The notes under the pieces: generated by a model
Told to the model about the DNA's origin: nothing
Databases searched by the model: none
The model's input: only the letters and a program-made list of their open reading frames with translations
Translations under genes and position numbers: made by a program
NCBI GenBank assembly: GCA_026018925.1
Contig: JAKSZU010000018.1
Span: 33,637,807-33,701,806 of the forward strand
DNA: 64,000 nucleotides
Direction: 5' to 3'
Origin: Tupaia tana
Lineage: Eukaryota > Chordata > Mammalia > Scandentia > Tupaiidae
Shown: positions 21,314 through 32,445 of the stretch, in pieces
How positions within the stretch are numbered: the stretch's first letter is position 1
How the letters are laid out: each line of letters begins with the position of its first letter

Positions 21314-21477
21314 ATCAAGGACTCTATATTCAGAAAACTGTTCTTCAAGTAGAGAAACAAAAGATGAAGGAATTGATTATTAGTAGAGAGGCCCTAAAAC
21401 AAATGCTTAAGGAAGTTTTTTAGGATAAAATTAAAGGACACTAGAATGTATACTGAATCCATACAAAGAAACAAAGA

Positions 21478-21747
21478 GGGAACCAGCAGTTAGCGTAATG
21501 GCTATGTCGCTGGACTCCCATGTAGTCGACCGCAGTTCGAGTCCCAGACCCAGTGGCTTAAAACTCATGCTGGGCGCATGTGCGTGTGTGCCCAAGACCC
21601 CGAGAGGAGAATGGAGGAGAAGGGATTGTGGCGTGACCATCCCCCCTGGGGGTGATTTCTCGCTTTCTGTCTCTATGCCTCTCTCTGTCTGTCTGGCGAG
21701 CGCACGCGCCCTATAGTGAAAACCTCTCCAAAAAAAAAAAAAAAAAA
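21478..21747 (+). repeat. tSINE-1Ya in L1
   Basis: GGGAACC head, GTGACCATCC body. TSD AAAGAAACAAAGA at 21465-21477 and 21748-21760. Confidence 0.93.
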
Positions 21748-21857
21748 AAAGAAACAAAGAACACTAGTAAAGGTATGTATATAGGTGAATAAAAAAAGTA
21801 TTACTGTACCTTTGGTATGTAACTCTTCTTTTTTCTCTTATATAATCTTTTTTAATA

Positions 21858-22045
21858 AGAATTATTTAATTTATTTATTATTTTTTAAATTTTCTGTAGG
21901 ACACATGAGCTCACCAGAGAGAGGCAGAGAGAGACAGGGAGAGAGAGAGAGAAAGTGAGAAAGCAAGTTTCCCAGTCTAGGACTTGAACTATGGTTGGCC
22001 ATGTGGTAGTTCAACACCTTAAACACCACACCACCTGCTAGACCC
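21858..22045 (-). repeat. tSINE-2 in L1
   Basis: Minus head GGGTCTAGCAGGTGGTGTGG; tail AATTTATTTATTATTTTTTA on the left. Confidence 0.85.
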
Positions 22046-22416
22046 ATCTCTTACATCATCTTAAAGGCAAAACCAAACAACAACAAAAAAATTCACTTAA
22101 AATCTGTTAACAAGCACACAATATATAAACACATAATCCTTAACAACAATATAAAGGCAGAGGGATGAAAAGGTTTAGGAGTAGGGTATGTGTACGCTAT
22201 TGAAACTAAGCTGGTATTTAAAATGCATTGTTAAAATTTTGATAAACTGTAATCTCCAAGATAACCACTAAGGAAATAATGAAAAGTATACAGAAAAGAA
22301 GGAAGGTAATAAAAAAAATAGTACACTATACAAAATCAACTAAATACAAAAAATGAGTAGTAATGGATGAATTCAGAAACAAAAAGTATATAAGCAAACT
22401 GAGTAAAAACATAATA

Positions 22417-22555
22417 ATGGACTAGCAGTTGGCGTGGTGGTTTTGGGGCTGGATTCCCACATACCTAACCATGGCTCAAGTGGTGGCTTGCTTTCTCACT
22501 TTCTCTCTCTCTCTCGTGAGTGCCCATGCCCTATGGCAAATTTTAATAATATAGT
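22417..22555 (+). repeat. tSINE-2 variant in L1
   Basis: Head GGACTAGCAGTTGGCGTGG, very short pyrimidine tract, end GCCCATGCCCTATGGCAAA. First of five SINEs in a row. Confidence 0.8.
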
Positions 22556-22569
22556 AACGAAATTTTTTT

Positions 22570-22842
22570 TTTGGGGGGGAAGAGGGTTTTTGTTTGTTTG
22601 TTTATTTTTGCTATAGGGCGCGTGCGCTCGCCAGAAAGACAGAGACAGACAGAGAGACAAAAAGCGAGAAATCACCTCCACCCACCCCAGGGAAAATGGC
22701 TATGCCATAACCCCTTCTCCTCCATTCTCCTCTCAGGATCTTGGGCATGCACACAGAGTTTAAGCCACCAGATCCAGGACTCAAACTGCAGTTGACTAAA
22801 TGAGAGTCCAGAGACATAGCCATTACGCCAACTGCTGGTCCC
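22570..22842 (-). repeat. tSINE-1Yb, pile-up member
   Basis: Minus-strand copy with (TTTG)n in its tail and minus head GGGACCAGCAGTTGGCGTAA. Confidence 0.88.
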
Positions 22843-22845
22843 TAA

Positions 22846-23039
22846 TTTTTTTTTAAGAGAGATTTTTGGTATAGGGTATGTGTGCTCACTGGAGAGACAG
22901 AAAGCATTACCCTAAAGGGATGGCCACAACACAATCCCTTCTCCTCCATTCTCCTCTCAGGATTTTGGGCATGCATGTACATGCAACCAGTGTGAGTTAC
23001 ATGAGAGTCCAGCGACAATTATGCCGTCTACTGGTCCCC
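22846..23039 (-). repeat. tSINE-1, internally shortened, pile-up member
   Basis: Minus-strand copy lacking much of the central body and part of the head: from TACATGCAACCAGTGTGAGT it jumps to TACATGAGAGTCC, omitting the B box. Confidence 0.8.
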
Positions 23040-23040
23040 C

Positions 23041-23293
23041 ATTTTTTATTTTTAAGAGAGATTTTTGTTAATCGTGTGCGTGCACTTGCCAAAGGCAGAG
23101 AGACAGAAAGTGAGAAATCATCTACCCAGGGAAGATGGCCACACCACAATCCCTTCTCCTCTTAGGATTTTGGGCACACATTCACACACACACATACCCG
23201 GTGTGAGTTTCAAGCTGCCAGGTCCAGAACTTGAACCGTGGTCAGCCATGTGGGAGTCCAGCAATATAACCATTATGCCATCTGTTGGTCCCT
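23041..23293 (-). repeat. tSINE-1, older, pile-up member
   Basis: Head end ATCTGTTGGTCCCT, tail side TTATTTTTAAGAGAGATTTT; the (CA) stretch near 23183 is slightly expanded. Confidence 0.85.
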
Positions 23294-23297
23294 AATA

Positions 23298-23301
<4 letters not shown>

Positions 23302-23339
<38 letters not shown>

Positions 23340-23577
23340 GAGAGGTTTTCGCTATAGGGCGCGCTCGCCAGACAGAGAGAAACAGAGAGATAGCGAGAAA
23401 TCACTCCCCAGGGGTGATGGCCACGCCGCAATCCCTTCTCCTCCATTCTCCTCTCGGGATCTTGGGCACGCACGCACACACGCTTGGCGTAAGTTTAAGC
23501 CACCGGGTCCGAGACTCGGACTGCGGTCGACTACGTGGGAGTCCAGCGACATAGCCATTACGCTAACTGCCGGTCCC
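23302..23577 (-). repeat. tSINE-1Yb with 37-nt T-run, pile-up member
   Basis: CpG-rich young copy; T-run at about 23302-23338. L1 ORF2 resumes directly after, near 23600. Confidence 0.93.
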
Positions 23578-23978
23578 AAGAAAATTTTTTTTAAATAAAA
23601 GCAATGTGAAATAACAGAAGTTTTCCTTATCAGCAATTACTTTGAATACAAATCAATCAAAATTTCAAATTCAAAGGAAGAAATCGGCAGAATGGATAAA
23701 AATAAAACCAAAAACATGATCCATCTTAAGTCCTGTCTATGAGGTTCACTTAACTGCAAAGTCAGAAAAAGGATGAAAATAAATGAAAAAACACATTTTA
23801 TGCAAACAGTAACCGAAAGAGAGCTGGTGTAACTATAGCGTTTCATGAAACAAAATAGATTTTAAGCCAATAAAAGTTAAGGAAACAAAGAACACTATAC
23901 AGTGATAAAAGGTTCAATCCATCAAGATAATATAACAATGATAAGCATATATGCACCTAACATTAGATCCATAAATCT

Positions 23979-24230
23979 TTTTTTTTTGGAGAGGTTTTTG
24001 CTATTGGGTGCACTCACCAGAAAGACAGAGAGAGAGAGAGACAGAAAGCGAGACATCACCCCCCCAAGTGTATGGCCACGCCACAATCCCTTCTCCTTCA
24101 TTCTCTCGGGATCTTGAGCACGCACGCACACATGCCCAGCATGAATTTAAGCCACCAGGTCTGGGACTTGACCCATAGTTGACTACATGGGAGTCCAGTG
24201 ACGTAGTCATTACTCCACCTGCTGGTCCCT
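23979..24230 (-). repeat. tSINE-1Yb in L1 ORF2
   Basis: ATCCATAAAT lies on both sides (23967, 24233) as a TSD. L1 reading resumes with the same words. Confidence 0.92.
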
Positions 24231-24628
24231 AAATCCATAAATACATAGAATCTAAGGGAGTAGATAGATCTACAACAGCTGAAGATTTAAGTATCCCACT
24301 TTCAATAATGGATACAACAACCAGATATAAAGAACTTGGAATAAATCAGACAATATAAACGTACAGAACACAAACAACAGTAAAATACATATTCTTTTAA
24401 AGTACAGATGAAACATTATCCAGGACTGATAATTTGGTAGTACGCAAAAGAATCTGTAGTGAACTTCAAAATATTATAATTATACATATTAAGTATCTTT
24501 TCTAATCCCAGTGTGATGTCTAGAAATCAGTAATAGAAGCAAAACTAGAAAACTCACAAGTATGTAGAAATTAAACAACAAATTTTTAAACAGTCAATGT
24601 GTCAAAAAGAAGTAATAATGGTTATTAG

Positions 24629-24800
24629 GAGCCAGCAGGTGTTGTGGTAGTTAAGACACAGGACTCCCACATTGCCAACTGTAGTTCAAGTTCTGGACCT
24701 GGCGGCTTACTTTTTCACTCCCTTCCTCCCATATATCTCTCTTTCTCTCTGGTGAACACACATGCCCTGTAGTAAATTTTAAAAAATAATGATAAAAAAA
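24629..24800 (+). repeat. tSINE-2 variant in L1
   Basis: GAGCCAGCAGGTGTTGTGG head, tract, then CACACATGCCCTGTAGTAAA: the short body with a tSINE-1-like end. Confidence 0.82.
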
Positions 24801-25289
24801 TTATAAAAAAAGAAAAATTAGAAAATATCTTCAAATAAAAATGAAAACACAGCACAGAAAAATTTACAGAATGCAGCTAACATGGTATCCTGAGGAAAAT
24901 TTATACTTGTAACTACATTTTAAAAATCTCAAATTAATAACCTAAGTGTGTATCTAAGGAAACAGAAAATGAGCAACTGTACCCAAAAGGTAGCAGAAAG
25001 AAAAAACAATAAAGATTAATGTAGAGAAAAATGAAAAGGGAAAAAATGAAAAAAGAAACAATGAAATCTAACATCAGTTCTCTAAAAAGATGGAAAAAAC
25101 TGACAATTGTTTAGCTAGATTGTCAAGAAAAAAAATAGGTAAGACTCAACAGAAACACAAAAGAGGACAGACTTTATAGAAAAAAGACTTTATAGAAAAA
25201 AGAGGATTGAAACAGAATCCTATGAACAACAGTAAACCAACAAACTAAATAACCCAGATGAAATAGACAAATTCTTAGAAATACTATCA

Positions 25290-25564
25290 GGGCCAGCAGG
25301 TGGTTAAGGTGTTAGATCCCCAGATTGCCAACTGTTCTGTCCAAGTCCCAGACCCAAGAGCTAGAAATACAAATCAGGCACATGTACATGCATGCCCCAA
25401 ATCCCAGAGGTGAAAGGAGAAGGGACTGCACAGTGGCCACCCACTCTGGGGTAGGTGATTTCTCACATTCCCTCTCTCACATTCCCTCTCTCTCTCTCTT
25501 TCTCACATTCCTGTTTCCCTCCTGCGAGTGCATGCGACCTATTGCAAAAACAAACGAACAAAGA
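25290..25564 (+). repeat. tSINE-1O in L1
   Basis: TSD GAAATACTATCA (25278-25289) and GAAACACTATCA (25565-25576). Confidence 0.9.
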
Positions 25565-26243
25565 GAAACACTATCAATAGCTCCTGAAACTGATTCAAAA
25601 TAGAAAAATCTAAAAAAGACTTATACAACTAAGGAAATTGAATCTGTTAATCAAAAAACTTCTCAACAAAGAAACCCAGTACTAAAGGAATGGTTTCACT
25701 GATGAATTCTACCAAATATTAGGTTGTTGGAGAAGTCATGACATATTTTTCTATGTTTTCAAAGGTCATTTATTTATATAAAGAACAAAGATCAATCAAT
25801 GATATATTGCTCATTTTGCTCATAACCTTTTGCCATCTTTCAGTGAGCTTCATAATTCCCTGTTCATAGAAAGATCTGTCTTTATCGGTGAAAAACTGAA
25901 CAAAGTGCTGATTTACAGCCTCATCTGAATTGAACGTAAAACCATGCAAGGAGTTTTGAAACAGTGAAACAAGTGTAAGTTTGATGGTGCAAGGTCAGGT
26001 GAGTATGGTGAGTGTGGTAACACGTCCCATCCAAGCTCCAATAATTTCTGATGGGTTATCAAATTTGTGTGCGGTCTCATGTTGTCCTGATAGAACACAG
26101 CTATTTATGATCACCAAGCTCCAGACATTCCAGGATGATGGATTTGTTCAAACTGTCCAATTGCTGATAGTACACATTTGAATTGATTGTTTGGTTCCTT
26201 GGTAGGAGCTCGAAAACTATGACACCTTTAAAATCCCACCACA

Positions 26244-26521
26244 GGGACCAGCAGTTAGCGTAGGGGCTATGTCGCTGGACTCCCACGTAGTCGACCGCTC
26301 AAGTCCCGGACCCGGTGGCTTAAACTCACGCCGGGTACGTGTGCGTGCGTGCCCAAGATCCCAAGAGGAGAATAAAGGAGAAGGGACTGTGGCATGGCCA
26401 TCCCCCCTTGAGGGGTGATTTCTTGCTTTTTACCTCTCTGTCTCTCTCTTTCTGGCGAACGCACATGCCCTATAGCAAAAACCTCTAATAAATAAATAAA
26501 TAAATAAAATTAAAATAAAAT
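26244..26521 (+). repeat. tSINE-1Yb in the mariner
   Basis: Flanked by AAAATCCCACCACA (about 26230) and AAAATCCCACACT (26522). The tail is (AAAT)n and (AAAAT)n. Confidence 0.92.
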
Positions 26522-26798
26522 AAAATCCCACACTGAAAGGATAATCTTCCTCTGATGAGTGTCTGATTTCAATGTCATTTGAGGTGAACCATCACGTCGG
26601 GACCATTTGCACACTCATTGTTGTAAAAAATCCACTTATCGCCAGTTATCAGTTGCTTCAAAAAAGGACCATTTTCCTCATGATTAATGAACACATCACA
26701 AATGTTATATGCACCATCAAATGAATTATTTGAGTTCATGAGGAAACCAAATATTGAGTTTCCTTATATATCTCAGCTTCTTAAAGTGGTCATGAATC

Positions 26799-27054
26799 GG
26801 GACCAGCAGTTAGTGTTAATGGCTATGTAGCTGGACTCCCATGTAGTTGACCGCAGTTCGAGTCCCGGACCCGGTGGCTTAAACTCACGCCAGGCGCATG
26901 TGCGTGCGTGCCCAAGATCCCGAGAGGAGAATGGAGGAGAAGGGATTGCAGCATGGCCATCCCCCCTGGGGGGTGTGTCTCTCTGTCTCTCTCGGTCTTT
27001 CTGGCTAGCGCACAAGCCCTATAGCAAAAAACCTCTCCAAAAAAAAAAAAAAAT
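26799..27054 (+). repeat. tSINE-1Yb in the mariner, 13-bp TSD
   Basis: Perfect TSD GTGGTCATGAATC at 26786-26798 and 27055-27067. The body lost the TGATTTCTCGCTT segment. Confidence 0.95.
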
Positions 27055-27469
27055 GTGGTCATGAATCAGTTTAAATGATGGATGTTCTATGTTTCTGCAA
27101 TCTCTCATGTCATGTAACATGGGTTTGACTCAATTGATGCCTTTATTTTGTCATCAACTTTGGTGGGCCTCCCTAATTAAGGAGTGTCATTGATATCAAA
27201 ATCAACAGTATGGAATTTAATGAAATATTACTGATACTGATGCTGTAGAGCACTGTTACCATAAACTTTACACAACTTTTCACAAGCTTGACATGGATTC
27301 TTCCCTTTACAGAAGTAAACAGTAAAATATGGTGAAAATGCACAGTACTTCCAAAAATGAACTAGTGCTATCTTTTGCAAAATTGCATCATGACTTTTTT
27401 CAGCAACCCAGTATTTAAAGAAATATTGACACCAATCATTACAAACTCACATAAAAATGAAGAGGTGGG

Positions 27470-27675
27470 CTGAAGCCAGCAGGTGGCATGGTAGTTACAG
27501 CACTGGACTCCCACATGGCTGACCATGGTGGCTTGAAAAATCACACCTGGAGCATATATGTGCATGCCCCAAATCCCAAGAGAATGGAGAAGAGATTGTA
27601 GAGTGGTCATTCCCTCTGTCTCTCTCCAGCAAATACATAAGCCCTATGGCAAAAACCTAAAAAGTAAAAAATTTA
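27470..27675 (+). repeat. tSINE-1O, shortened, in L1
   Basis: The B-box region is missing: CTGACCATGG joins directly to TGGCTTGAAAAATC. L1 continues at AACTCATTCTATGAGCCA. Confidence 0.85.
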
Positions 27676-27786
27676 GAAAAAAATTAATAAAAAGGTAAGA
27701 ACACTGTAACTCATTCTATGAGCCAATATTCCAATATCAAAGACAAAGTTATTACAAGGAAAAGTGCTCTTAAAAATCAATATCCC

Positions 27787-28061
27787 GGGGGACCAGCAGT
27801 TAGTGTAATGGCTATGTCGCTGGACTCCCATGTAGTTGACCACGGTTCATGTCCCAGACCTGGTGGCTTAAAACTCACTCCAGGCGCATGTGTGTGTGTG
27901 CCCAAGATCCCAAGAGGAGAATGGAGGGAAAAGGATTGCGGCATGGCCATCCCCTCTGGGGGGTGGTTTCTCCCTTTCTGTCTCTATGTCTCTCTCTGTC
28001 TCTGTCTGTCTGGCAGGCACACTTACCCTGTAGCAAAAACCTTTCCAAAAAAAAAAAAAAA
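27787..28061 (+). repeat. tSINE-1Yb in L1, first of a pair
   Basis: Preceded by AATCAATATCCC; its tail is followed by AATCGAATATTCC, the TSD reused by the next SINE. Confidence 0.92.
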
Positions 28062-28073
28062 AATCGAATATTC

Positions 28074-28333
28074 CAGGACCAGTAGTTGGCATAATGGCTA
28101 TGTCGCTGGACTCCCATGTAGTCGACAGTGGTTTGAGTCTTGGACCTGGTGGCTTAAACTCACACCGGGCACATGTGCGTGAGTACCCAAGATCCTGAGA
28201 GAGGAATGGAGGAGAAGGGATTGTGGCGTGGCCATCCCCCCTGGGGGGTGATTTCTTGCTTTTTGTCTCCCTGTCTCTCTCTGTCTTTCTGGCGACCACA
28301 CGTGACCTATAGCAAAAACCTCTCAAAAAAAAA
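28074..28333 (+). repeat. tSINE-1Yb in L1, second of a pair
   Basis: Full-length, followed by AATCAACTATCCC: the third copy of the same L1 target. Confidence 0.92.
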
Positions 28334-29542
28334 AATCAACTATCCCTTATAAATATAATTAATATAGACACACACAAAAAAATCATCAGCAAAGGATGTG
28401 GCAAAGGATTTGGCACACCAAATCCAGAACCATATATAAACTATTATCCATACAACCATGTGGGAGTCATCCTAGGCATGGAAAGGTGGCTCAACACAAA
28501 GAAATCAATCAATGAAATACACATTAATAGAAAGAAATACATTAACAGAATGAATTAAAAGATACACATGACCATCTTAACTGATGCAGGAAAACATTTG
28601 GCAAATTCTAACAACTTTCTTTCATTACAACAATATTCAATAAAATTGGAGTAAAAGGGAACTTTCTCAACATTATACAGCCTATACATAAAGAACCTCC
28701 AGCTATATCATGCTTGGTGATGGAAAGAAAGCTTTTGTACCAAGATTAGGAACAAAACAAGGATACTTGCTTTTGCCACTTCTATTCAACATAGTATTGA
28801 AAGATACAGCCAGAAAAACAGGCAAAAAAAAAAAAATCAAATAAAAGGCATCCAAGTTGAAAGGAAGTAATATATCTATTCATAAGTATCTTATTTAGTT
28901 TTCTATATAGAAAACTTCTTTAGTTTTTTAAACTGTTAATGCTAATAAACAAATTCAGCAAAATTATAATGTACAACATCTATACAGCAAAATCAGTTGC
29001 ATTTCTATATGTATTCAATATGTATTCATATTCATAATTTAAGGCAATAAACACTCCAGAAGAGAAATTAAGAAAATAATTAAATTTATAATAGCATTAA
29101 AAAGAATAAATAAGGGATAAATTAAATGATTAATATGTAAGATTTGGTCTCTGTAGATTATAAGATATTGCTAAAGGGAATTAAGGATCTAAACAAAAGG
29201 AAAAAAATCCCCTGTACATGGACTGGGAAACTTATTATTGTTAAGATAACAATACTAACCAAAGCAATAAACAAATTCAATGCAATCCCTATCAAAATCC
29301 CAAAGGTCTGGGTTTTTTTGCAAAAATAGAAAAAAAAAATTCACACAGAATTTCAAGGGATCCAGAATAACCAAAACAGTGTTAGAAAAGAAGAACAAAG
29401 AATTCACATTTCCTGATTTCAAAACTTGTAGTAAAGTGATAGTAATCAAAACCATGAGGTACTGGCATAAAAATAGACATATCTGTAAGAGAATATAACT
29501 GAAAGCCCAGAAACACACTCATATCTATGGTCAATTTATTTT

Positions 29543-29810
29543 ATTTTATTTTTTTTGAGAGGTTTTTCGCTATAGGGCGCGTGCGCTCGCCAGACAGACA
29601 GAGAGAGACATAGAGACAGAAAGCGAGAAATCACCCCCCAGGGGGGATGGTCACACCGCAATCCCTTCTCCTCCATTCTCCTCTCGGGATCCTGGGCACG
29701 CACGCACACGCGCCCGGCGTGAGTTGTAAGCCACCGGGTCCGAGACGCGAACCGCGGTCAACTACGTGGGAGTCCAGCGACATAGCCATTATGCTAACTG
29801 CTGGTTCCCT
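29543..29810 (-). repeat. tSINE-1Ya in L1, 14-bp TSD
   Basis: TSD GGTCAATTTATTTT at 29529-29542 and 29811-29824. Highly CpG-rich, among the least decayed copies here. Confidence 0.96.
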
Positions 29811-30192
29811 GGTCAATTTATTTTTGACAAGGGTCCCAAACTATTCAATGGGGAAAGTAGAGATCTTCCACAACTGGTGCTGGGTAATCTGAATAAAACA
29901 AACTTTCAAAAACAAACAAACAAAAACTAAACTGATCTTTATACCATGTCCAAAAATTAACTTGAATGGGTCAATAAACTAAATGTGTAAGCTAAAACTC
30001 GCATAAGAAACCAGGCAAACCTTCATGACTTTAGATTTGGTCATGGCTTCTTACATAACAAAACAACAGGTGGCAAAACAAAAAACCAATAAACTTTATT
30101 AAAATTAAAAATATGTATATTAAAGGACACTATAACATACGAAAAAGACAATCTACAGACTGGGAGAGAGTAATTATAAAAAACATATCTGA

Positions 30193-30453
30193 GGGAACCA
30201 GCAGTTAGCGTAATGGCTATGTTGCTGGACTCCCACGTAGTCGACCGAGGTTCGCTTTCCGGACCCGGTGGCTTAAAACTCACGCCGGGCGCGTGTGCGT
30301 GCGTGCCCAAGATCCCGAGAGGAGAATGGAGGAGAAGGGATTGCGGCGTGACCATCCCCCCTGGGGGGTGAGTTCTCTCTTTCTGTCTCTATGTCTCTCT
30401 CTGTCTGTCTGGCAAGCACATGCACCCTATAGTGAAAAAAAAAAATACAAAAA
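30193..30453 (+). repeat. tSINE-1Ya in L1, 15-bp TSD
   Basis: TSD AAAAAACATATCTGA at 30178-30192 and 30454-30468. Confidence 0.95.
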
Positions 30454-31167
30454 AAAAAACATATCTGATATGGAATATCCAGAATTTAAAAAGAACTGCA
30501 ATTCACTGCCAGAAAAACAAACAAGACTTAAAAATCAATAAAGGACTGGAATAGACATTTCTCCAGAGAAGACAGAACAGTAGTCAAGGACATGAAAAGA
30601 TAGTTGATATCAGCAGTTAGGTAAATGCAAATCAAAGTTACAATGAGATCTTACTTCACACCTACAAGGAATGGCATTAATAAAAAACAAACAGAAAACA
30701 AGTGTTGGAGAGGATATGGAGACATTAGAACCCTCATACATTGCTGATGGGAATGTAAAATGATAGAGCTACTACTGAAACAGTGTGGTGGTTCCTCCAA
30801 AAGTTAAATATATAATTACCAAATGACTCAGCAATTCCATTCCTAGGTATACACTACAAACAAAAATTATAAACAGATTCAGAGATACCTGTACATGAAC
30901 ATTCAGCATTACTCATATAACCAAAGGCCGAAAATAATCAACAGATTAATAAATTAACAAAATATGGTGTGTGTATATATATATAATAGGATATTATTTA
31001 GCCATAAAAAGTTATGAAATTCTGATATACGTTACAAAAGAACTAACCTTAAAAACATACTAAGCAAAATTATTGGGCAGACACACAGCAAATATTTTAT
31101 GATTCTTCTTATATGAATAGACAAATGCATAGATTAATATAATAATCTCTACTAGAAGTCATCAGGG

Positions 31168-31406
31168 GGACCAGCAGTTAGCGTAATGGTTATGTCGCTG
31201 GACTCCCATGTAGTCAACCGCGGTTCGCGTCCCGGACCCGGCGGCTTAAAACACACCGGGCACGTGTGCGTGCATGCCCAAGATCCCGGGAGGAGAAGAG
31301 ATTGTGGCATGGCCATCCCCCCTGGGGGGTGATTTCTCGCTTTCGTCTCTCTTTGTCTGTCTGGTGAGCGCACGCGCCCTATAGCAAAAAAAAAAAAAAA
31401 AAAAAA
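31168..31406 (+). repeat. tSINE-1Yb in L1 3' UTR, 12-bp TSD
   Basis: TSD AAGTCATCAGGG at 31156-31167 and 31407-31418. A small internal loss removes CGAGAGGAGAATGG-type sequence. Confidence 0.94.
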
Positions 31407-31559
31407 AAGTCATCAGGGACTGGAAAAAGGGGAGAGTAGGCAAAGGGTATCTGGAATGACAAGAAAATCTGGAAATTAGTGGTGATGGTTGTACAATATC
31501 ACAAATGGAAATAATGCTACTGATTTGTACACTTATTGATTACATAGCAAATTTTATGC

Positions 31560-31632
31560 TGTATGTACATCATTTTATGGTATATATAGACATATATCTA
31601 TAATATATCTATCTATAGATATAGATCTCTTA
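31560..31632. repeat. (TA)/(TATC)-rich end of the L1
   Basis: TATATATAGACATATATC and TATCTATCTATAGATATAG near the L1 3' terminus. Confidence 0.8.
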
Positions 31633-31668
31633 TAATTAAAAAGAATCTAAGGGGAAAAGGCCAGGTAT

Positions 31669-31995
31669 GTATATTCCTCAAAAGCTTTTCACTTGCTGTT
31701 CTCTCTGCTGGATGTGCAATTCCCTCATTTCATTCCATTCTTTTCTCAAAATTAACACTCCTATTGAGGTCTTTCCTGATCACTCTAACTAAAATGTCAT
31801 TTCCTTTCCATTGTTTCATATTCCCTTCTCTGCTTAATTTTTCTGCCTTAGCAACTGCTTACTATACTGTTGACATATTTATCTTGTTTAAAGTCTGTGT
31901 TTCTTGTAAAATGGTAAAGGTCAGAAAAAAATTTTTTTATGTATCCTTAACAGTATCAATCACAGTATCAGTCAATAAGTATTTATTTATGAGAT
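31669..31995 (+). repeat. L2, downstream part after the L1
   Basis: Picks up exactly where the L2 before 19847 stops: TTCACTTGCTGTTCTCTCTG, GAGGTCTTTCCTGATCACTC, ACAGTATCAGTCAATAAG. Confidence 0.75.
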
Positions 31996-32125
31996 AGACA
32001 AAACTTTTTTTATGGGGGAGAAACTTTCTTTTAAAAAAAATCTTAGTGAAACTTTTAAAGTAAATGGTAACAGTGGTTATTTGGGCATTGACTTTATGGC
32101 CCATTAAAATTTCCTTCAATTTTTT

Positions 32126-32369
32126 AAAATTTTATTTTGCTATAGAGCATGTGCACTCACTGGAAAGGGAGGGGTGGTGGGGTTGTGTGTAAAAGAAAGC
32201 ACCCCTACAGGTGGCCATGTCACAATCCTCTCTCTGTTTTCTCTTGGGATTTGGGGCATACATGTACATGAGTCCAGCATGTTTCTCAAGCCACCAGCTC
32301 CAGGACCTGAATCGCACAGTTGGCCGCATGGGATCCAACAGTCCCAACCACCACACCACCAGCTGGACC
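32126..32369 (-). repeat. tSINE-1O
   Basis: Minus head TGGTCCAGCTGGTGGTGTGG; the body carries an unusual TGTGTGTAAAAG stretch. Confidence 0.8.
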
Positions 32370-32382
32370 ATTTAAAAAAAAA

Positions 32383-32442
32383 TTTGATAGTGGTAAAATA
32401 CACCTAACATGAAATTCACCGTCTTAACTACTTTTGAGTATC
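32383..32442 (-). repeat. Short L1 3' UTR remnant
   Basis: GTGGTAAAATACACCTAACATG and ATTCACCGTCTTAACTAC resemble the reverse of an L1M 3' UTR. Too short to be certain. Confidence 0.35.
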
Positions 32443-32445
32443 AGC

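Larger units (their letters stand above)
25770..27370 (-). pseudogene. Mariner transposase pseudogene
   Basis: Fragments of a mariner transposase (DD34D family, which cuts and joins transposon ends in the nucleus) are readable in minus order. ITGDKWIF (about 26651-26628) covers the first catalytic Asp. TINSNVYYQQLDSL precedes the block with QDNMRPH (second Asp) and YSPDLAPSN (about 26080-25980). The last residue, 35 after the second Asp, should be Asp but is Asn here. A C-terminal FYEQGIMKL-ERWQK block follows in another frame. Frameshifts, stops and two SINEs break it, so no enzyme can be made. Confidence 0.9.
25719..27411 (-). mobile_element. Decayed mariner transposon in the L1
   Basis: A cut-and-paste DNA transposon of the mariner group. 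Left end TTAGGTTGTTGGAGAAGTCA pairs with the right end (minus strand TGGGTTGCTGAAAAAAGTCA), with TA at 25717-25718 and 27412-27413. Removing two SINEs leaves roughly 1.1 kb, near the usual mariner length. L1 ORF2 reads on across it: ACCAAATA | TTTAAAGAAATATTGACACC. Confidence 0.92.
19865..31646 (+). mobile_element. Nearly full-length old L1, heavily interrupted
   Basis: After removing insertions this is one L1 in plus orientation. The 5' UTR starts near GTGATGTCAGCAAAATGGC (19870). ORF1-like sequence lies at about 20400-21430, inter-ORF at 21750-22390, ORF2 at about 23600-31030, and the 3' UTR at 31419-31646. Diagnostic ORF2 pieces include TTATCAGCAATTACTTTGAA (23627), TATATGCACCTAACATTAGA (23950), CACTGATGAATTCTACCAAA (25697) and TTCAATGCAATCCCTATCAA (29277). 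Probable target duplication: CTAAGAAAAAACAGGCAT (19847) and CTAAGGGGAAAAGGCCAGG (31647). Frames are broken many times, so it is inactive. The recalled 5' UTR type suggests an L1M-age element. Confidence 0.9.

Noticed and set aside
22417-23577. Array of spaced repeats resembling CRISPR.
   Set aside because: The units are 190-280 bp SINEs with A/T tails and variable spacing, in a mammalian genome.
27718-28182. Recurring peptides such as MAMSLDSHVVDRG that look like a protein family.
   Set aside because: They are the tSINE-1 head and body translated in the same frame at each copy.
19865-31646. A possibly active L1.
   Set aside because: Split by a mariner and about 20 SINEs, with stops and frameshifts in every segment checked.
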